Origin: Natrialba taiwanensis DSM 12281
GTDB lineage: Archaea; Halobacteriota; Halobacteria; Halobacteriales; Natrialbaceae
NCBI RefSeq assembly: GCF_000337595.1
Contig: NZ_AOIL01000049.1
Coordinates: 152,817 to 201,848, forward strand
Reading direction: 5' to 3'
DNA: 49,032 nucleotides
Shown here: positions 1-8,686 of the stretch, piece by piece
Layout: each line of letters begins with the position of its first letter
Numbering within the stretch: the stretch's first letter is position 1
Program-made: the position numbers and the translations under genes
The notes under the pieces: model-generated
Seen by the model: the letters and a program-made list of their open reading frames with translations, nothing else
What the model was told of the DNA's origin: nothing
Databases searched by the model: none

Positions 1-471
1 TCCGATCTGAGCAATCTCTCGCCGACGCCGTACCGCGACGTGGCCGAGCGACTCGGCTATCCCACGCAGGACGTTCTCGACGCCATCGAGCGACTCCGGG
101 CGAACGGCTGCATCAAACGCATCGGCTGTATCATCAACCATGTCGTCACCGGCTTCGACGCCAACTGCATGGTCGTCTGGGACGTGCCCGACGACGAACT
201 CGACGCCTGGGGCGAGCGCGCCGGCGGGTTACCCTACGTCACGCTCTGTTATCACCGTCCCCGCAGACCGGCACAGGACTGGCCGTACAACCTGTTTACC
301 ATGATCCACGGCCGCGATGCCGCAGCCGTCGAGGAGAAAATCGATGAACTCGCGACGGAGTACCTGCCCGTCGATCACGACCGGCTCTATTCGACGGAGA
401 CGCTGAAACAGACCGGCGCGCGGTACGACGATATCGTTATCGCCTCCAACGCAGATCCTGACGGCGAGTAA
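1..471 (+). CDS. ahbB: Siroheme decarboxylase subunit AhbB, 5' end cut off by window edge
   Basis: The frame is open from the first base, so the start lies outside the window. The visible part begins with the end of an Lrp/AsnC-type winged helix (SPTPYRDVAERLGY, then VLDAIERLRANGCIKRIG). The ligand-binding half carries the block LCYHRPRRPAQDWPYNLFTM followed by IHGR, which is typical of AhbB rather than of ordinary Lrp regulators. In the siroheme-dependent heme pathway AhbA and AhbB together remove two acetate carboxyls from siroheme to give 12,18-didecarboxysiroheme in the cytoplasm. The conserved histidine and arginines of the block are present. It is the last gene of whatever unit enters from the left; the next gene is convergent. 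A plain Lrp regulator is the alternative but fits the WPYNLF motif less well. Confidence 0.85.
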   Translation, partial: SDLSNLSPTPYRDVAERLGYPTQDVLDAIERLRANGCIKRIGCIINHVVTGFDANCMVVWDVPDDELDAWGERAGGLPYVTLCYHRPRRPAQDWPYNLFTMIHGRDAAAVEEKIDELATEYLPVDHDRLYSTETLKQTGARYDDIVIASNADPDGE

Positions 472-594
472 CGCGTGATTTCGGCGACCGTGACGTAGTG
501 CCCGCCCGCGAAGAACGGCGGTGAAGCGCTTGTCCGTGCCGACCGCGCCGACGACAGCGATCCAGTTCCGCTCGAGTCGGCCCGGATTGGCCCG

Positions 595-3500
595 TTACGC
601 GAGCGCCGCTGCAACCAGTTCGATCGGCGTCGGCGGCTTCTCGGTCGCCGTCGGTCGGTTCTCGAGTTGGGTGCGACAGGACGCGCCGGGGGCGACGACG
701 CGCTCGCCGTCGCTGTCGGCGACCTGTTCGTACAGGATCGACGCGATAGCGTCGCTCATCGAGCCGTGTTCGGCCTCGTAGCCGAAACTGCCGGCCATCC
801 CGCAACAGCCGGAGTCCAGCGGGTCGACGGCGTAGCCCGCCCGGCGGAGAACGCCGACGGCGTGGTGGTCCTTCTTCGTCGCCTTCTGGTGGCAGTGGCC
901 GTGGTAGGTAAGCGACCGGTCGGTCGAACTGCCGCCGAACTCGATCGTCTCGTCCAGACGGAAGGCATCGAGATATTCGCAGACGCCGTAGGTCGCCCCG
1001 GCGAGTCGCTCTGCGGAGTCGCTCGAGAGCAGATCGAGGTAGTCCGACTGGAACATGACCGCGTCGGAAGGCTCGATAACGACGACGTCCCAGCCGTCAG
1101 CGACGAGCGGCGAGAGCGCCGCAACGTTCTCGCGGGCGGTCGTTCGGGCCTTCTCGAGGAACCCCTTCGAGAACGCCGGCCGACCCGTGTCGTCGAGTTC
1201 ATCCGGAACCGTCACGTGGACGCCTGCGGCTTCGAGCACGCGAACCGCGGCCTTCCCGGCGGCGGGATTGCTGTAGTTGGTGTACGTATCGGGGTAGACG
1301 ACCGCCTTGCGCTCGGCCTCTCGCTCGGCGATGCGAGCGCCGCCGCGATCCGCGAACCACTCCCGGAACGTCACCGCCTCGAACGTCGGGAGCGACCGGT
1401 TCGAATCGATGCCGACCGTCGCCTCGAGCAGCGTGCGCGCTCCCGGCAGCGACGCCGCGGCGTTCGACAGCGGCGCGAGCCGCGAGCCCCACTTCGAGAG
1501 CGTCGCGACGTTCGCAAAGAGCCGGTCGCGCAGCGACGCGCCATTTCGCTGGTGGTACTCGTGTGTCACTTCCGCCTTGAGCTTCGCCATGTCGACCTCG
1601 CTCGGGCAGTCGACGGCACAGCCCTTGCAGCCGATACAGAGGTCCATCACCTCCTCGGCGAACTCGTCCGAGACGGCCTCGTCCCGATCCATCTCGCCGC
1701 TCATCGCCTGGCGAAGCGCGTTCGCCCGCCCGCGGGTCGCCGTGATCTCCTCCTGACTCGCCCGGTAGGTCGGACACATCACCCCGCCGGTCGTCTCCTG
1801 CTCGCCGCGACAGCCGCCACAGCCGTGACAGAGTTCGACCATCCCCTGCATCCCGTTGTCGTTGTCCCATTCGAGTTCAGGATCGAAGCCGGCGTCGAAC
1901 TCGTAGTCGGGATCGAACCGCAGGTGCTCTCGGAGGTCGGTGGGATCGTCCTCGCGGAAGACGACCTGGCCGGGGTTGAGAATCCAGTTAGGGTCGAAGG
2001 CGGTCTTCAGATTCTGGAACGTCTCCCACAGTTCCTCGCCGTAGAGCTTGCGGTTCCACTGGGTGCGCGCGCGGCCGTCGCCGTGCTCGCCCGAGACGGA
2101 GCCGCCGAGTTCGACCACGAGGTCGGTCACGTCGTCCGCGATGCCGTGGAGTTGGTCGAGTCCCACGTCGGTCTTCGTGTTGATGAGTGGGCGCACGTGG
2201 AGGACGCCGGGGCCGGCGTGGGCGTAGAACGTTGCGTAGGTGTCGTGCTCCTCGAGGATTTCCTCGAACCGCTCAACGAACGTCGGGAGTTGCGCGGGCG
2301 GAATCGCGGTGTCCTCGATGAACGAGATGTGCTTTTCGTCCGTCGTTCGCGAGAGGAGGATCGGCAGGCCGGATTTGCGCAGTTTCCAGAGCTTCGTGCG
2401 CTCCGCGTCGTCGTAGGCTTCGAGCGCGTCGACCGCGCGGTGCTCGGCGTCAGTCTGCGGGGCATCGGCTGCCGGCTCACCCTCGGCCGTCGCGTCCGGA
2501 CAGCGATCGGCGAGCAGGCCGGCGACCTGCTTGCGGCCATGGGCCGCGTCGTCCGCGTAGAACTCGACGAGGAGGACGGCGTTCGTTCCCTCGGGCAGGA
2601 TCTCGGTGACGGGGCCGAACTCGGCCGTCTCTCGCGCGAGATCGAGTAGCACGTCGTCTAACCCCTCGACGGCCGCGGGGTCGTGCTCGAGGATCGGTTC
2701 GACCTCCGCCATTGCCTGGTGGAGGTCGGCGTAGCAAAGCAGCGAGACCGCCTTCGTCTCGGGAACCGACTCGAGCGAGACGGTCGCTTCGGTGACGATC
2801 GCAAGCGTGCCCTCGCTGCCCGCGAGCAGACGTGCGAGGTTTACCGTTCCCGGTTCACCCGTCTCCTCGCCGCCGGGAAGCGTTGCTCCCCTGTACTCGG
2901 CGACCAGTCGATCGAGGTTGTACCCCGAGACGTTTCGCTTCAGGTCCGGATACGTCTCGTCGACGAGTTCAGCATCCTCGTCGAGAATCCTCGCCACTTC
3001 GGCGTAGATCCGCCCCTCCAGATCGCCGTCCGGGTCGGCGCGGTTGTCGATTTCATCTCGCGTAACCGAGCCGAACTCGGTGACGGAGCCGTCGGCGAGG
3101 ACGGCTTCGACGGACTCGATGTAGGCGTCGGTCTTGCCGTAGGTGAGCGAGTGCGCGCCGGTCGAATTGTTCCCGATCGCACCGCCGATGGCGCTTTTGT
3201 CTCCCCAGGCGGGATCGGGGGCGAACTTGAGGTCGTGGGGCGCGAGTGCCTCGTTCAGGGTGCCGAGAATCGTTCCGGGCTGGACGGTCGCCGTTCGGCC
3301 GGCCGGGTCGATCTCCAGAATCTCGTTCATGTGCCGCGTGAAATCGAGCACGACGGCGCGATTGACCGTCTGCCCGGCGAGACTCGTCCCGCCACCGCGG
3401 GGTAAGACTGGAATCTCGCGTTCGGCGCAGTACTCGAGGATGCCGGCGATATCGGCGGTCGACTCTGGGAACGCGACGGCGATCGGCGTCAGTTCGTAGG

Positions 3501-3669
3501 CGCTCGCGTCGGTCGCATAGAGCTGTCGAGAGTACGTATCCGCTCGTATCTCACACGTGACGAGCCGCATGAGGTCATCGACCAGCGCCGGCCGATCGAC
3601 GTCCGAACTCCGGTAGTCGTAAGTCGCGCGCCGGTCGGCGGCCGGGTCGGCACTCGGCTCCAGGGACAT
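595..3669 (-). CDS. FAD-linked oxidase fused to Fe-S / CCG-domain reductase (D-lactate or glycolate dehydrogenase type)
   Basis: This 1024-residue cytoplasmic or membrane-associated dehydrogenase oxidises a 2-hydroxy acid and passes electrons to the respiratory chain; the substrate is inferred, with D-lactate or glycolate most likely. Residues 60-300 form the FAD-binding domain (PRGGGTSLAGQ near 90-100, GSEGTLAIVTEATV near 284-297). Residues 300-585 form the FAD-oxidase C-terminal domain (SVSGEHGDGRARTQWN near 524-539). Two ferredoxin-type cysteine clusters follow: CHGCGGC at 614-620 with a further Cys at 632, and CIGCKGCAVDCP at 678-689. A GlpC/HdrB-like CCG region closes the protein (GHCHQK near 924, SGCCGMAGSFG near 953). 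Bacteria often split these parts between GlcD and GlcF, so this is a fusion. The start ATG sits 27 nt from a TATA-like box, so the mRNA is probably leaderless. Confidence 0.88.
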   Translation of the reverse strand: MSLEPSADPAADRRATYDYRSSDVDRPALVDDLMRLVTCEIRADTYSRQLYATDASAYELTPIAVAFPESTADIAGILEYCAEREIPVLPRGGGTSLAGQTVNRAVVLDFTRHMNEILEIDPAGRTATVQPGTILGTLNEALAPHDLKFAPDPAWGDKSAIGGAIGNNSTGAHSLTYGKTDAYIESVEAVLADGSVTEFGSVTRDEIDNRADPDGDLEGRIYAEVARILDEDAELVDETYPDLKRNVSGYNLDRLVAEYRGATLPGGEETGEPGTVNLARLLAGSEGTLAIVTEATVSLESVPETKAVSLLCYADLHQAMAEVEPILEHDPAAVEGLDDVLLDLARETAEFGPVTEILPEGTNAVLLVEFYADDAAHGRKQVAGLLADRCPDATAEGEPAADAPQTDAEHRAVDALEAYDDAERTKLWKLRKSGLPILLSRTTDEKHISFIEDTAIPPAQLPTFVERFEEILEEHDTYATFYAHAGPGVLHVRPLINTKTDVGLDQLHGIADDVTDLVVELGGSVSGEHGDGRARTQWNRKLYGEELWETFQNLKTAFDPNWILNPGQVVFREDDPTDLREHLRFDPDYEFDAGFDPELEWDNDNGMQGMVELCHGCGGCRGEQETTGGVMCPTYRASQEEITATRGRANALRQAMSGEMDRDEAVSDEFAEEVMDLCIGCKGCAVDCPSEVDMAKLKAEVTHEYHQRNGASLRDRLFANVATLSKWGSRLAPLSNAAASLPGARTLLEATVGIDSNRSLPTFEAVTFREWFADRGGARIAEREAERKAVVYPDTYTNYSNPAAGKAAVRVLEAAGVHVTVPDELDDTGRPAFSKGFLEKARTTARENVAALSPLVADGWDVVVIEPSDAVMFQSDYLDLLSSDSAERLAGATYGVCEYLDAFRLDETIEFGGSSTDRSLTYHGHCHQKATKKDHHAVGVLRRAGYAVDPLDSGCCGMAGSFGYEAEHGSMSDAIASILYEQVADSDGERVVAPGASCRTQLENRPTATEKPPTPIELVAAALA

Positions 3670-3691
3670 ATCTGTCCCTTGCCCGGTGGCG

Positions 3692-3700
3692 GCTTAAATC
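3692..3700 (-). promoter_or_regulatory. TATA-like box of the FAD/Fe-S oxidoreductase gene
   Basis: On the minus strand the sequence reads GATTTAAGC, centred about 27 nt before the ATG at 3669. That is the spacing expected for a leaderless haloarchaeal transcript. Confidence 0.5.
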
Positions 3701-3812
3701 GTCGTCCTTTGCGCACGGAGACCGTCCGGGCGGTCCGGTCGGCGTCTCCACGGACAGGGTGTCGCTATTCGTGGTGATCCAACCATTTCGAAAGTGAAAC
3801 ATCGGCTCGTGC

Positions 3813-3831
3813 CACCGCAGTCACTGCGGTG
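3813..3831. repeat. Perfect 19-bp palindrome
   Basis: CACCGCAGT and ACTGCGGTG face each other around a single C. The odd centre and tight spacing look more like a dimeric regulator's binding site than a transcript hairpin. It lies about 145-160 nt upstream of the FAD/Fe-S gene start and about 400 nt upstream of the deacetylase gene. Confidence 0.5.
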
Positions 3832-4231
3832 AACGGATTTGCCACGAACAACGGACACCAATGACAACAGCCATAACTAGTAGCAATCGGCAGTTCAACC
3901 GGTCGCGCCCGCCGAACGCAGACGGGAGCAACGCGTTCGAAACGGTAGTTGTGACTCTTGGCTTCGGGTTCAAACTACCATACGAAACCTGATTAGTTTG
4001 GGCGACTTTCAGCCACTCTAGTCGGGTTCAGATGGCCGATATTTGTAGGACGATATTTCAATCAATTTAATGTCTGGGGTACTATAGGCGGCGGTATCAA
4101 CGTTTCCATCAGAATGAGCCGCCAACGTTACGCGACGAGGACGAACCGAACCCAGTCTCTCTCGTTGTCCTGCCAGACGATGCGAGTTCAGTTCCGAGCA
4201 GCGACCACGCCGGGCCCGCTCACGTGATCCG

Positions 4232-5179
4232 ATGGGAACGATCGTTCTCTCTCTCGACGCGGAACTCGGCTGGGGATTCCACGATGAAGCCGTCTCGGAG
4301 TCGTTTCTGCAGGATACCCGGCGAAACTGGCGTCGCGTCTGTGAGCTCTTCGATACCTACGAAATCCCGGCTACATGGGCGGTGACCGGGCATCTGTTCT
4401 TGAACTCGTGTTCTACCGCCCATCGGAATCACCCCGCCGGCGAACGCTGCTGCCAGGAGTCGGTCGAAGGACTCGCTGCGAACGATATCTGGTGTGGGGC
4501 CGAACTCGTCCGCGAGATCGAAACCGCCGCCGTCGACCACGAAATCGCCGGCCACGGCTTCACACACGTTCATTTCGACCACGAGCGGATGGACGAGGAG
4601 TTCGCGACGCGAGAGATCGAAAACTGCGTTCAGGCCGCGGAACGACGCGGTCACGACCTGACGTCGTTCGTCTTCCCCGTCAACCGAATCCGACACCGCG
4701 ACACCCTCGAAGCGCACGGATTCGACTGCTATCGCGGCACGAATCAGTTGCGCGACTCACAGAGTACGCTGGTCCGACAGTTGACGAAAGTCTCGAGCGC
4801 CGTGGTCGGCAAACCGACGCCCCCGATTGTCAACCCGTACGTCGACGAGTTCGGTCTGGTCAACGTTCCGGCGTCAATCTACCTGTTCAACTTCGATGCG
4901 GAGTACAGGAAACCGTTTTCCGCGTTCGGAGAAGATCCCGTAGTCAGACAAGTGAAATTCGGGATCGATCGCGTTGCGGGAAGCGACGGCGTGTTGCACC
5001 TGTGGCTTCACCCCCATAATCTCCAAACGCCGGCTCACTACCAGCGGCTGCGATCGATCATCCGGTACATCGACCGCCGTCGGCGGACGGACGACGTGCG
5101 CGTCGAAACGATGGCCACGGTCGCCGACAGGGTGCGACGCGAGAGTCGCCCGCGACACAAATCCACGACCCGCCCATAA
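4232..5179 (+). CDS. Polysaccharide deacetylase family protein (NodB-like)
   Basis: The 315-residue protein has the NodB carbohydrate-esterase fold. SLDAELGWG at 7-15 supplies the first metal-site aspartate region, EIPATWAVTGHLF near 44-56 is the usual second strand, and EIAGHGFTHVHF near 104-115 carries the metal-binding histidines. FVFPVNRIRH near 147-156 and LHLWLHPHNL near the C-terminus match the later family motifs. Such enzymes remove N- or O-acetyl groups from sugar residues of surface glycans. No signal peptide is visible, so action on a cytoplasmic lipid-linked precursor is more likely than on finished polymer. The gene is nine bases upstream of an acyltransferase gene and probably shares its transcript. 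The sugar substrate cannot be told from sequence. Confidence 0.83.
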   Translation: MGTIVLSLDAELGWGFHDEAVSESFLQDTRRNWRRVCELFDTYEIPATWAVTGHLFLNSCSTAHRNHPAGERCCQESVEGLAANDIWCGAELVREIETAAVDHEIAGHGFTHVHFDHERMDEEFATREIENCVQAAERRGHDLTSFVFPVNRIRHRDTLEAHGFDCYRGTNQLRDSQSTLVRQLTKVSSAVVGKPTPPIVNPYVDEFGLVNVPASIYLFNFDAEYRKPFSAFGEDPVVRQVKFGIDRVAGSDGVLHLWLHPHNLQTPAHYQRLRSIIRYIDRRRRTDDVRVETMATVADRVRRESRPRHKSTTRP

Positions 5180-5188
5180 CGGCTGCCG

Positions 5189-6280
5189 ATGACTGATCTA
5201 AACCCGTACGAGATTCGACAGTACGAACCGGCCGACAGGGACGCGTTTCTCGACCTGTTCGCCGACGTGCTGGGCGGACGGATGGGCGAGGACTGGTTCG
5301 CGTGGAAGTACGAACGGAATCCGTACGTCGACTCCGTCCCGATCATGGTCGCACAGCGAGGCGACGAACTCGTCGGTGCACGAGCGTTCTTCCCGCTCCG
5401 TCTCGCTGCGGGCGACGACGAGTTCAGCGCCTTTCAGCCGTGCGATTCGATGGTCCGTCCCGAACACCAGCGGCAGGGGCTGTTCACGCGGCTGACCGAG
5501 CGGGCGATCGACCGGTACGACGACGCGGAGGTATTCTTTAATTTCCCGAATCACCGGTCGCTTCCGGGGAACCTCAAACTCGGCTGGCAAGTCGTCAGCG
5601 ACCGGGAGACGTTCTACCGCCTCCAGAACCCGACCGCGTGGCTGTCGCGACTCGCGCCCGTCGAGCCGATCGTCCGCTCGCTGGCGAACGGGTACGTCTC
5701 GATTCGGGATCGGCTCGCCGATTCGAGCGACGCGATCGAACTCTCGCGGTACGATCGCGTGCCGGCCTCGCTGCTCGCGACGCTGGCGTCGTCCGAGACG
5801 ATTCCGCAGTTTCACGTCGTCCGCGACGAGACGTTCTACGAGTGGCGGTTCGCGAATCCCCATTGGACGTACCGAACGGTCGTCACAACCCGGAACGAAG
5901 CGCCCGCTGCGGCGGTCGTTTACGGCCGCCGGGACCGAACGAACGGCCCGACGACCGTCCGAATCGCCGATGTCCTCCCGCTCGCCGAGGGGACGAGTTC
6001 ATCTCGGCGGGCGGCACTGGCCGCGCTTCTCGACGCGGTGCTTCGAGAAAACAGTGACGCGGACGTTATCGCCGCGCCCGGATCGGTGATCCCTCGGTCG
6101 GTCCTGCAAGCACGGGGGTTCCACAGCGACCAGCGAGCGCCGCTGAAGTGGGTCACCTCGTCGTCGACACACGTTGCCAGACCGGCCGGCGAACCGCCAC
6201 TGGACTGGACCCGCTCCGGACGCCGGCTCACGGACGACTCGAACTGGCGGCTCGCGTTCTGCGAAGCCGATAGCGGCTGA
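5189..6280 (+). CDS. GNAT family N-acyltransferase
   Basis: The 363-residue protein opens with a GNAT domain: YEIRQYEPADRDAFLDLF at 7-24, a strand with the conserved FFPLRL, then CDSMVRPEHQRQGLFTRLTE near 87-106, in which HQRQGLF is the acetyl-CoA pyrophosphate-binding loop. The second half (about 170-363) has an additional GNAT-like segment (FYEWRFANPHW) seen in long haloarchaeal acyltransferases found with glycan genes. It follows the deacetylase gene after nine bases, so the two may act in turn on the same amino sugar, one deacetylating and one re-acylating; this is inference from position. No signal peptide or membrane segment is seen. The target could equally be a small molecule or protein. 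Confidence 0.78.
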   Translation: MTDLNPYEIRQYEPADRDAFLDLFADVLGGRMGEDWFAWKYERNPYVDSVPIMVAQRGDELVGARAFFPLRLAAGDDEFSAFQPCDSMVRPEHQRQGLFTRLTERAIDRYDDAEVFFNFPNHRSLPGNLKLGWQVVSDRETFYRLQNPTAWLSRLAPVEPIVRSLANGYVSIRDRLADSSDAIELSRYDRVPASLLATLASSETIPQFHVVRDETFYEWRFANPHWTYRTVVTTRNEAPAAAVVYGRRDRTNGPTTVRIADVLPLAEGTSSSRRAALAALLDAVLRENSDADVIAAPGSVIPRSVLQARGFHSDQRAPLKWVTSSSTHVARPAGEPPLDWTRSGRRLTDDSNWRLAFCEADSG

Positions 6281-6353
6281 CAAAGAATAGAGCGGAGGAT
6301 GTCAATGAACGCAGTGCTTTCCTGTCCCGTTCGGTCGCGGCGACACGAACCCG

Positions 6354-8390
6354 TTACCGCCCTCGCCGGAGTTCATCGATCAACTGCTCGATCGTCTGTC
6401 GCTGACTCTCGAGCCGGTCGTTCTGCCGTTCGATCCCCGTTTCGAGCGTCTCCAGTCGCTCGTGCACGTCGGTATCCGACGCTGAACCGTCCCCCGTCGC
6501 TGCGTTCCGTTCTCGTTGCTGTTCCTGCTCTCGTTCTCGTTCCTCCAGTCGCTGTCTCTCTCCAGCAGCCGATGCGTCCGTACGGCTATCAGCCAGGGTC
6601 TGTGAGTGAATCGTCGTCGTCGCGTCACCGAGCTGGTTCCAGTTCCGATTCGTCAGCGTTTGCCGTTCTGCGCCACTGCCGCTGTCGCTCTCACTCCCGC
6701 TGGCACTGCCACTGCACTCGTCGGTCGCTTGCACAGCCGTTTGTGATTGCCCTCCTGTGCCGGCGGAACTCGTCTCAGCCTCGCGTCGGTTGTCAGCGGA
6801 GGGGGTGGTCTCGGGCGACATACCGTCGTCACCGCCGGCCATTGTCGTCTCGCCGTCCGCTTCGTGGTCGGTATCAGCGACATCGAGTTCAGCGCGGAGA
6901 GTCGAGCCGAGTGCACCGATCGGGTCCGGAGCGGCCTCGAGGACGGCGATGATCTCGTCTACGTCGAGTGCGCCGACGAGGAGCGCGGCCGCGAGAAAGA
7001 CCGCCGCGCCGACGGGCGGGACGACGGCCAGCGAGAGGAACGAATCGCCGAGAACTCGTGCCAGCAGACCGATCGGAATTGCAGCGAGCCCGCCCGCGAA
7101 AACGACCTGCGGAATTCGCGCACCGGTGACCGGGTCGAATCCGATTTCTCTGGCACTCCAGACGTGAAACACGAACATAAATCCGTAGCTAAGGCTCGTT
7201 GCGACGCCCGCACCGTACATTCCGTATCGGGGGATCAACAGCCCGTTGAGTACGATGTTTCCAACTGCCGCTGCGCCGGTCGAGGCGATGAGGATGCGAA
7301 GGTCGCCTTTGCCCTGCCCGATCGCGAGGATCGGTCGTGCCAGCGCGAACCCGACGCAGCCGGGGAGCAACAGGAGGATGGGGACGTAGCTCGCGATGTA
7401 CTCGGCGGGATACACGATCGGTAGCGCGACCGGGGCGAGCGAGCCGATGCCGATCGCGAGCAGTAACGTAAACAACAGCGTGTACCGGGTGACACGGGCG
7501 GCGATCGAGTCGATCCGTTCGCGGTCGTGGTTCGACCAAATGTTCGAGGTCGAGTGCAAGAGCACGTTCTGCAGCGCCAGCGGGACGATCCAGAGGAACT
7601 CCGCGATCGTGAGCGAAATCTTGTAGTAGGCGGTTTCCTGCGTCGTTCCGAGCACTCCGAGCATCATGACGTCGAGTTCGTAGAGTGACGTCAAACAGAG
7701 GATGAGAACGATACTGAGCGCATTGAAGGTGAATAGTTCACGGCGCGGGAAGTCCTTGGGCGGCAATCGGGTGAGCGCGGTCCGCAGCGATACCGTCCGG
7801 TTTATCAGTGCGATCCCGACGATCGACGTCGTGACCGCGCCGACCATGTGACCGATCAGCACCCCCGGGACGCCGTGGCCGAGGGACGCGAGACCGACGC
7901 CGACGATGATAAACAGGATTTTATCGAGGAAGAGCAGCGGCTCGGAGTAGCGCTCGAGTCCGAATCCCATGAGCGTCCGCCGCGTGTACTCGCGGAACTG
8001 GGAGGTGAACACGAGCAGCGAGAGGAGATAAAAGTACGTCCGGTACGACGTTCCGAGTCGGGCGGTCACGAACCCGGTCTGGACCGCGAGAGCGAGCCCG
8101 AAACACCCGACCGCTGCGAGGAGGATCGCCAGGCGGAGGTAGAACCCGACGACGTGTTCGTCCCAGTGGTCCCTGTCGCGTTCCTCTGCGACGTACTTTC
8201 GCACGCCGTCACCGACGCCCGAACTGACGAAGATCATGTAGATCGCAAATATCGACATCAGAACTGCGTAGTCACCGTATCCCTTGCCCAGGAACCGGGT
8301 CAAAAGCGGTGACGAGAGAAAGTCGAGGCTGATCAGGAGAAATTTGATGCTGACGATCGAGAGAAATCCGCTCGTGATGCTCCGTTTCAT
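6354..8390 (-). CDS. Oligosaccharide/polysaccharide flippase (MOP superfamily) with long coiled hydrophilic tail
   Basis: Residues 1 to about 490 contain roughly twelve to fourteen hydrophobic segments with the pattern of polysaccharide-export flippases (LLTRFLGKGYGDYAVLMS near 30-47; ILAIGQGKGDLRILI and GLLIPRYGMYGAGVATS further on). These carry lipid-linked sugars across the cytoplasmic membrane. The remaining 170 or so residues are unusual for the family: a Ser/Gly/Asp/Glu-rich linker, an EREREQEQQRERN stretch and a final heptad-like segment (VHERLETLETGIERQ, then QRQTIEQLIDEL) that should form a coiled coil in the cytoplasm. Its start overlaps the end of a 99-codon frame as ATGA, suggesting translational coupling. 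The gene is convergent with the deacetylase/GNAT pair, separated by 73 bases. The glycan transported is unknown. Confidence 0.85.
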   Translation of the reverse strand: MKRSITSGFLSIVSIKFLLISLDFLSSPLLTRFLGKGYGDYAVLMSIFAIYMIFVSSGVGDGVRKYVAEERDRDHWDEHVVGFYLRLAILLAAVGCFGLALAVQTGFVTARLGTSYRTYFYLLSLLVFTSQFREYTRRTLMGFGLERYSEPLLFLDKILFIIVGVGLASLGHGVPGVLIGHMVGAVTTSIVGIALINRTVSLRTALTRLPPKDFPRRELFTFNALSIVLILCLTSLYELDVMMLGVLGTTQETAYYKISLTIAEFLWIVPLALQNVLLHSTSNIWSNHDRERIDSIAARVTRYTLLFTLLLAIGIGSLAPVALPIVYPAEYIASYVPILLLLPGCVGFALARPILAIGQGKGDLRILIASTGAAAVGNIVLNGLLIPRYGMYGAGVATSLSYGFMFVFHVWSAREIGFDPVTGARIPQVVFAGGLAAIPIGLLARVLGDSFLSLAVVPPVGAAVFLAAALLVGALDVDEIIAVLEAAPDPIGALGSTLRAELDVADTDHEADGETTMAGGDDGMSPETTPSADNRREAETSSAGTGGQSQTAVQATDECSGSASGSESDSGSGAERQTLTNRNWNQLGDATTTIHSQTLADSRTDASAAGERQRLEEREREQEQQRERNAATGDGSASDTDVHERLETLETGIERQNDRLESQRQTIEQLIDELRRGR

Positions 8391-8686
8391 GCGTTCTGGT
8401 GCAATCGTCGCGATTCAGTGTCGTCCGACTCGACGGTGACCGACCCATTCGGCGTACCGAGTCCGAGTCGCAGCGTGCACTCGCCGCACGCGACTTTCGA
8501 CGGCGACGCCAACCCCAACGCTGACGCCACTGCGTTGTCGGCATCCCGAAGGCACGCAGTGACGTTCGAGCGCCCGTCGTCGATGGCGGCGAAAAGAGAC
8601 CCGTGATCACGCTGTTCTGTCGGAGAACTCGTCCGCGCGTTCGACCGCTGACGTGGAGAGAGTGACGACCGACAGAGCAGATTCAT
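8387..8686 (-). CDS. Possible small protein upstream of flippase gene, function unknown
   Basis: This 99-codon frame ends in TGA overlapping the flippase ATG as ATGA, a common arrangement for coupled genes. A TATA-like box on the same strand (around 8713-8722) is centred about 32 nt before its ATG. Many codons end in G or C, but the protein is not strongly acidic and I recognise no family. It contains CGEC in the middle (VACGECTLRLGLG). It may be a real leader gene or only the 5' untranslated region of the flippase. Confidence 0.3.
   Translation of the reverse strand: MNLLCRSSLSPRQRSNARTSSPTEQRDHGSLFAAIDDGRSNVTACLRDADNAVASALGLASPSKVACGECTLRLGLGTPNGSVTVESDDTESRRLHQNA

Larger units (their letters stand above)
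3670..4231. other. Intergenic region between divergent genes, no gene seen
   Basis: These 562 bases separate the leftward FAD/Fe-S gene from the rightward deacetylase gene. I see no open frame with haloarchaeal codon use. The middle (about 3990-4090) is clearly richer in A and T than its surroundings. It contains a perfect 19-bp palindrome, listed separately, and the leftward TATA-like box. No convincing TATA box stands at the usual distance before the deacetylase ATG, so that gene may have a leader starting in the AT-rich part. Confidence 0.6.

Noticed and set aside
667-2649. Long plus-strand open frame (660 codons) opposite the FAD/Fe-S gene
   Set aside because: It is antisense to a gene with clear cofactor motifs, is rich in Arg and Val, and arises from the GC-rich codon pattern of the real gene.
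4232-8390. Archaeosortase/PEP-CTERM system in the glycan region
   Set aside because: No archaeosortase-like membrane protein and no C-terminal sorting signal is present.
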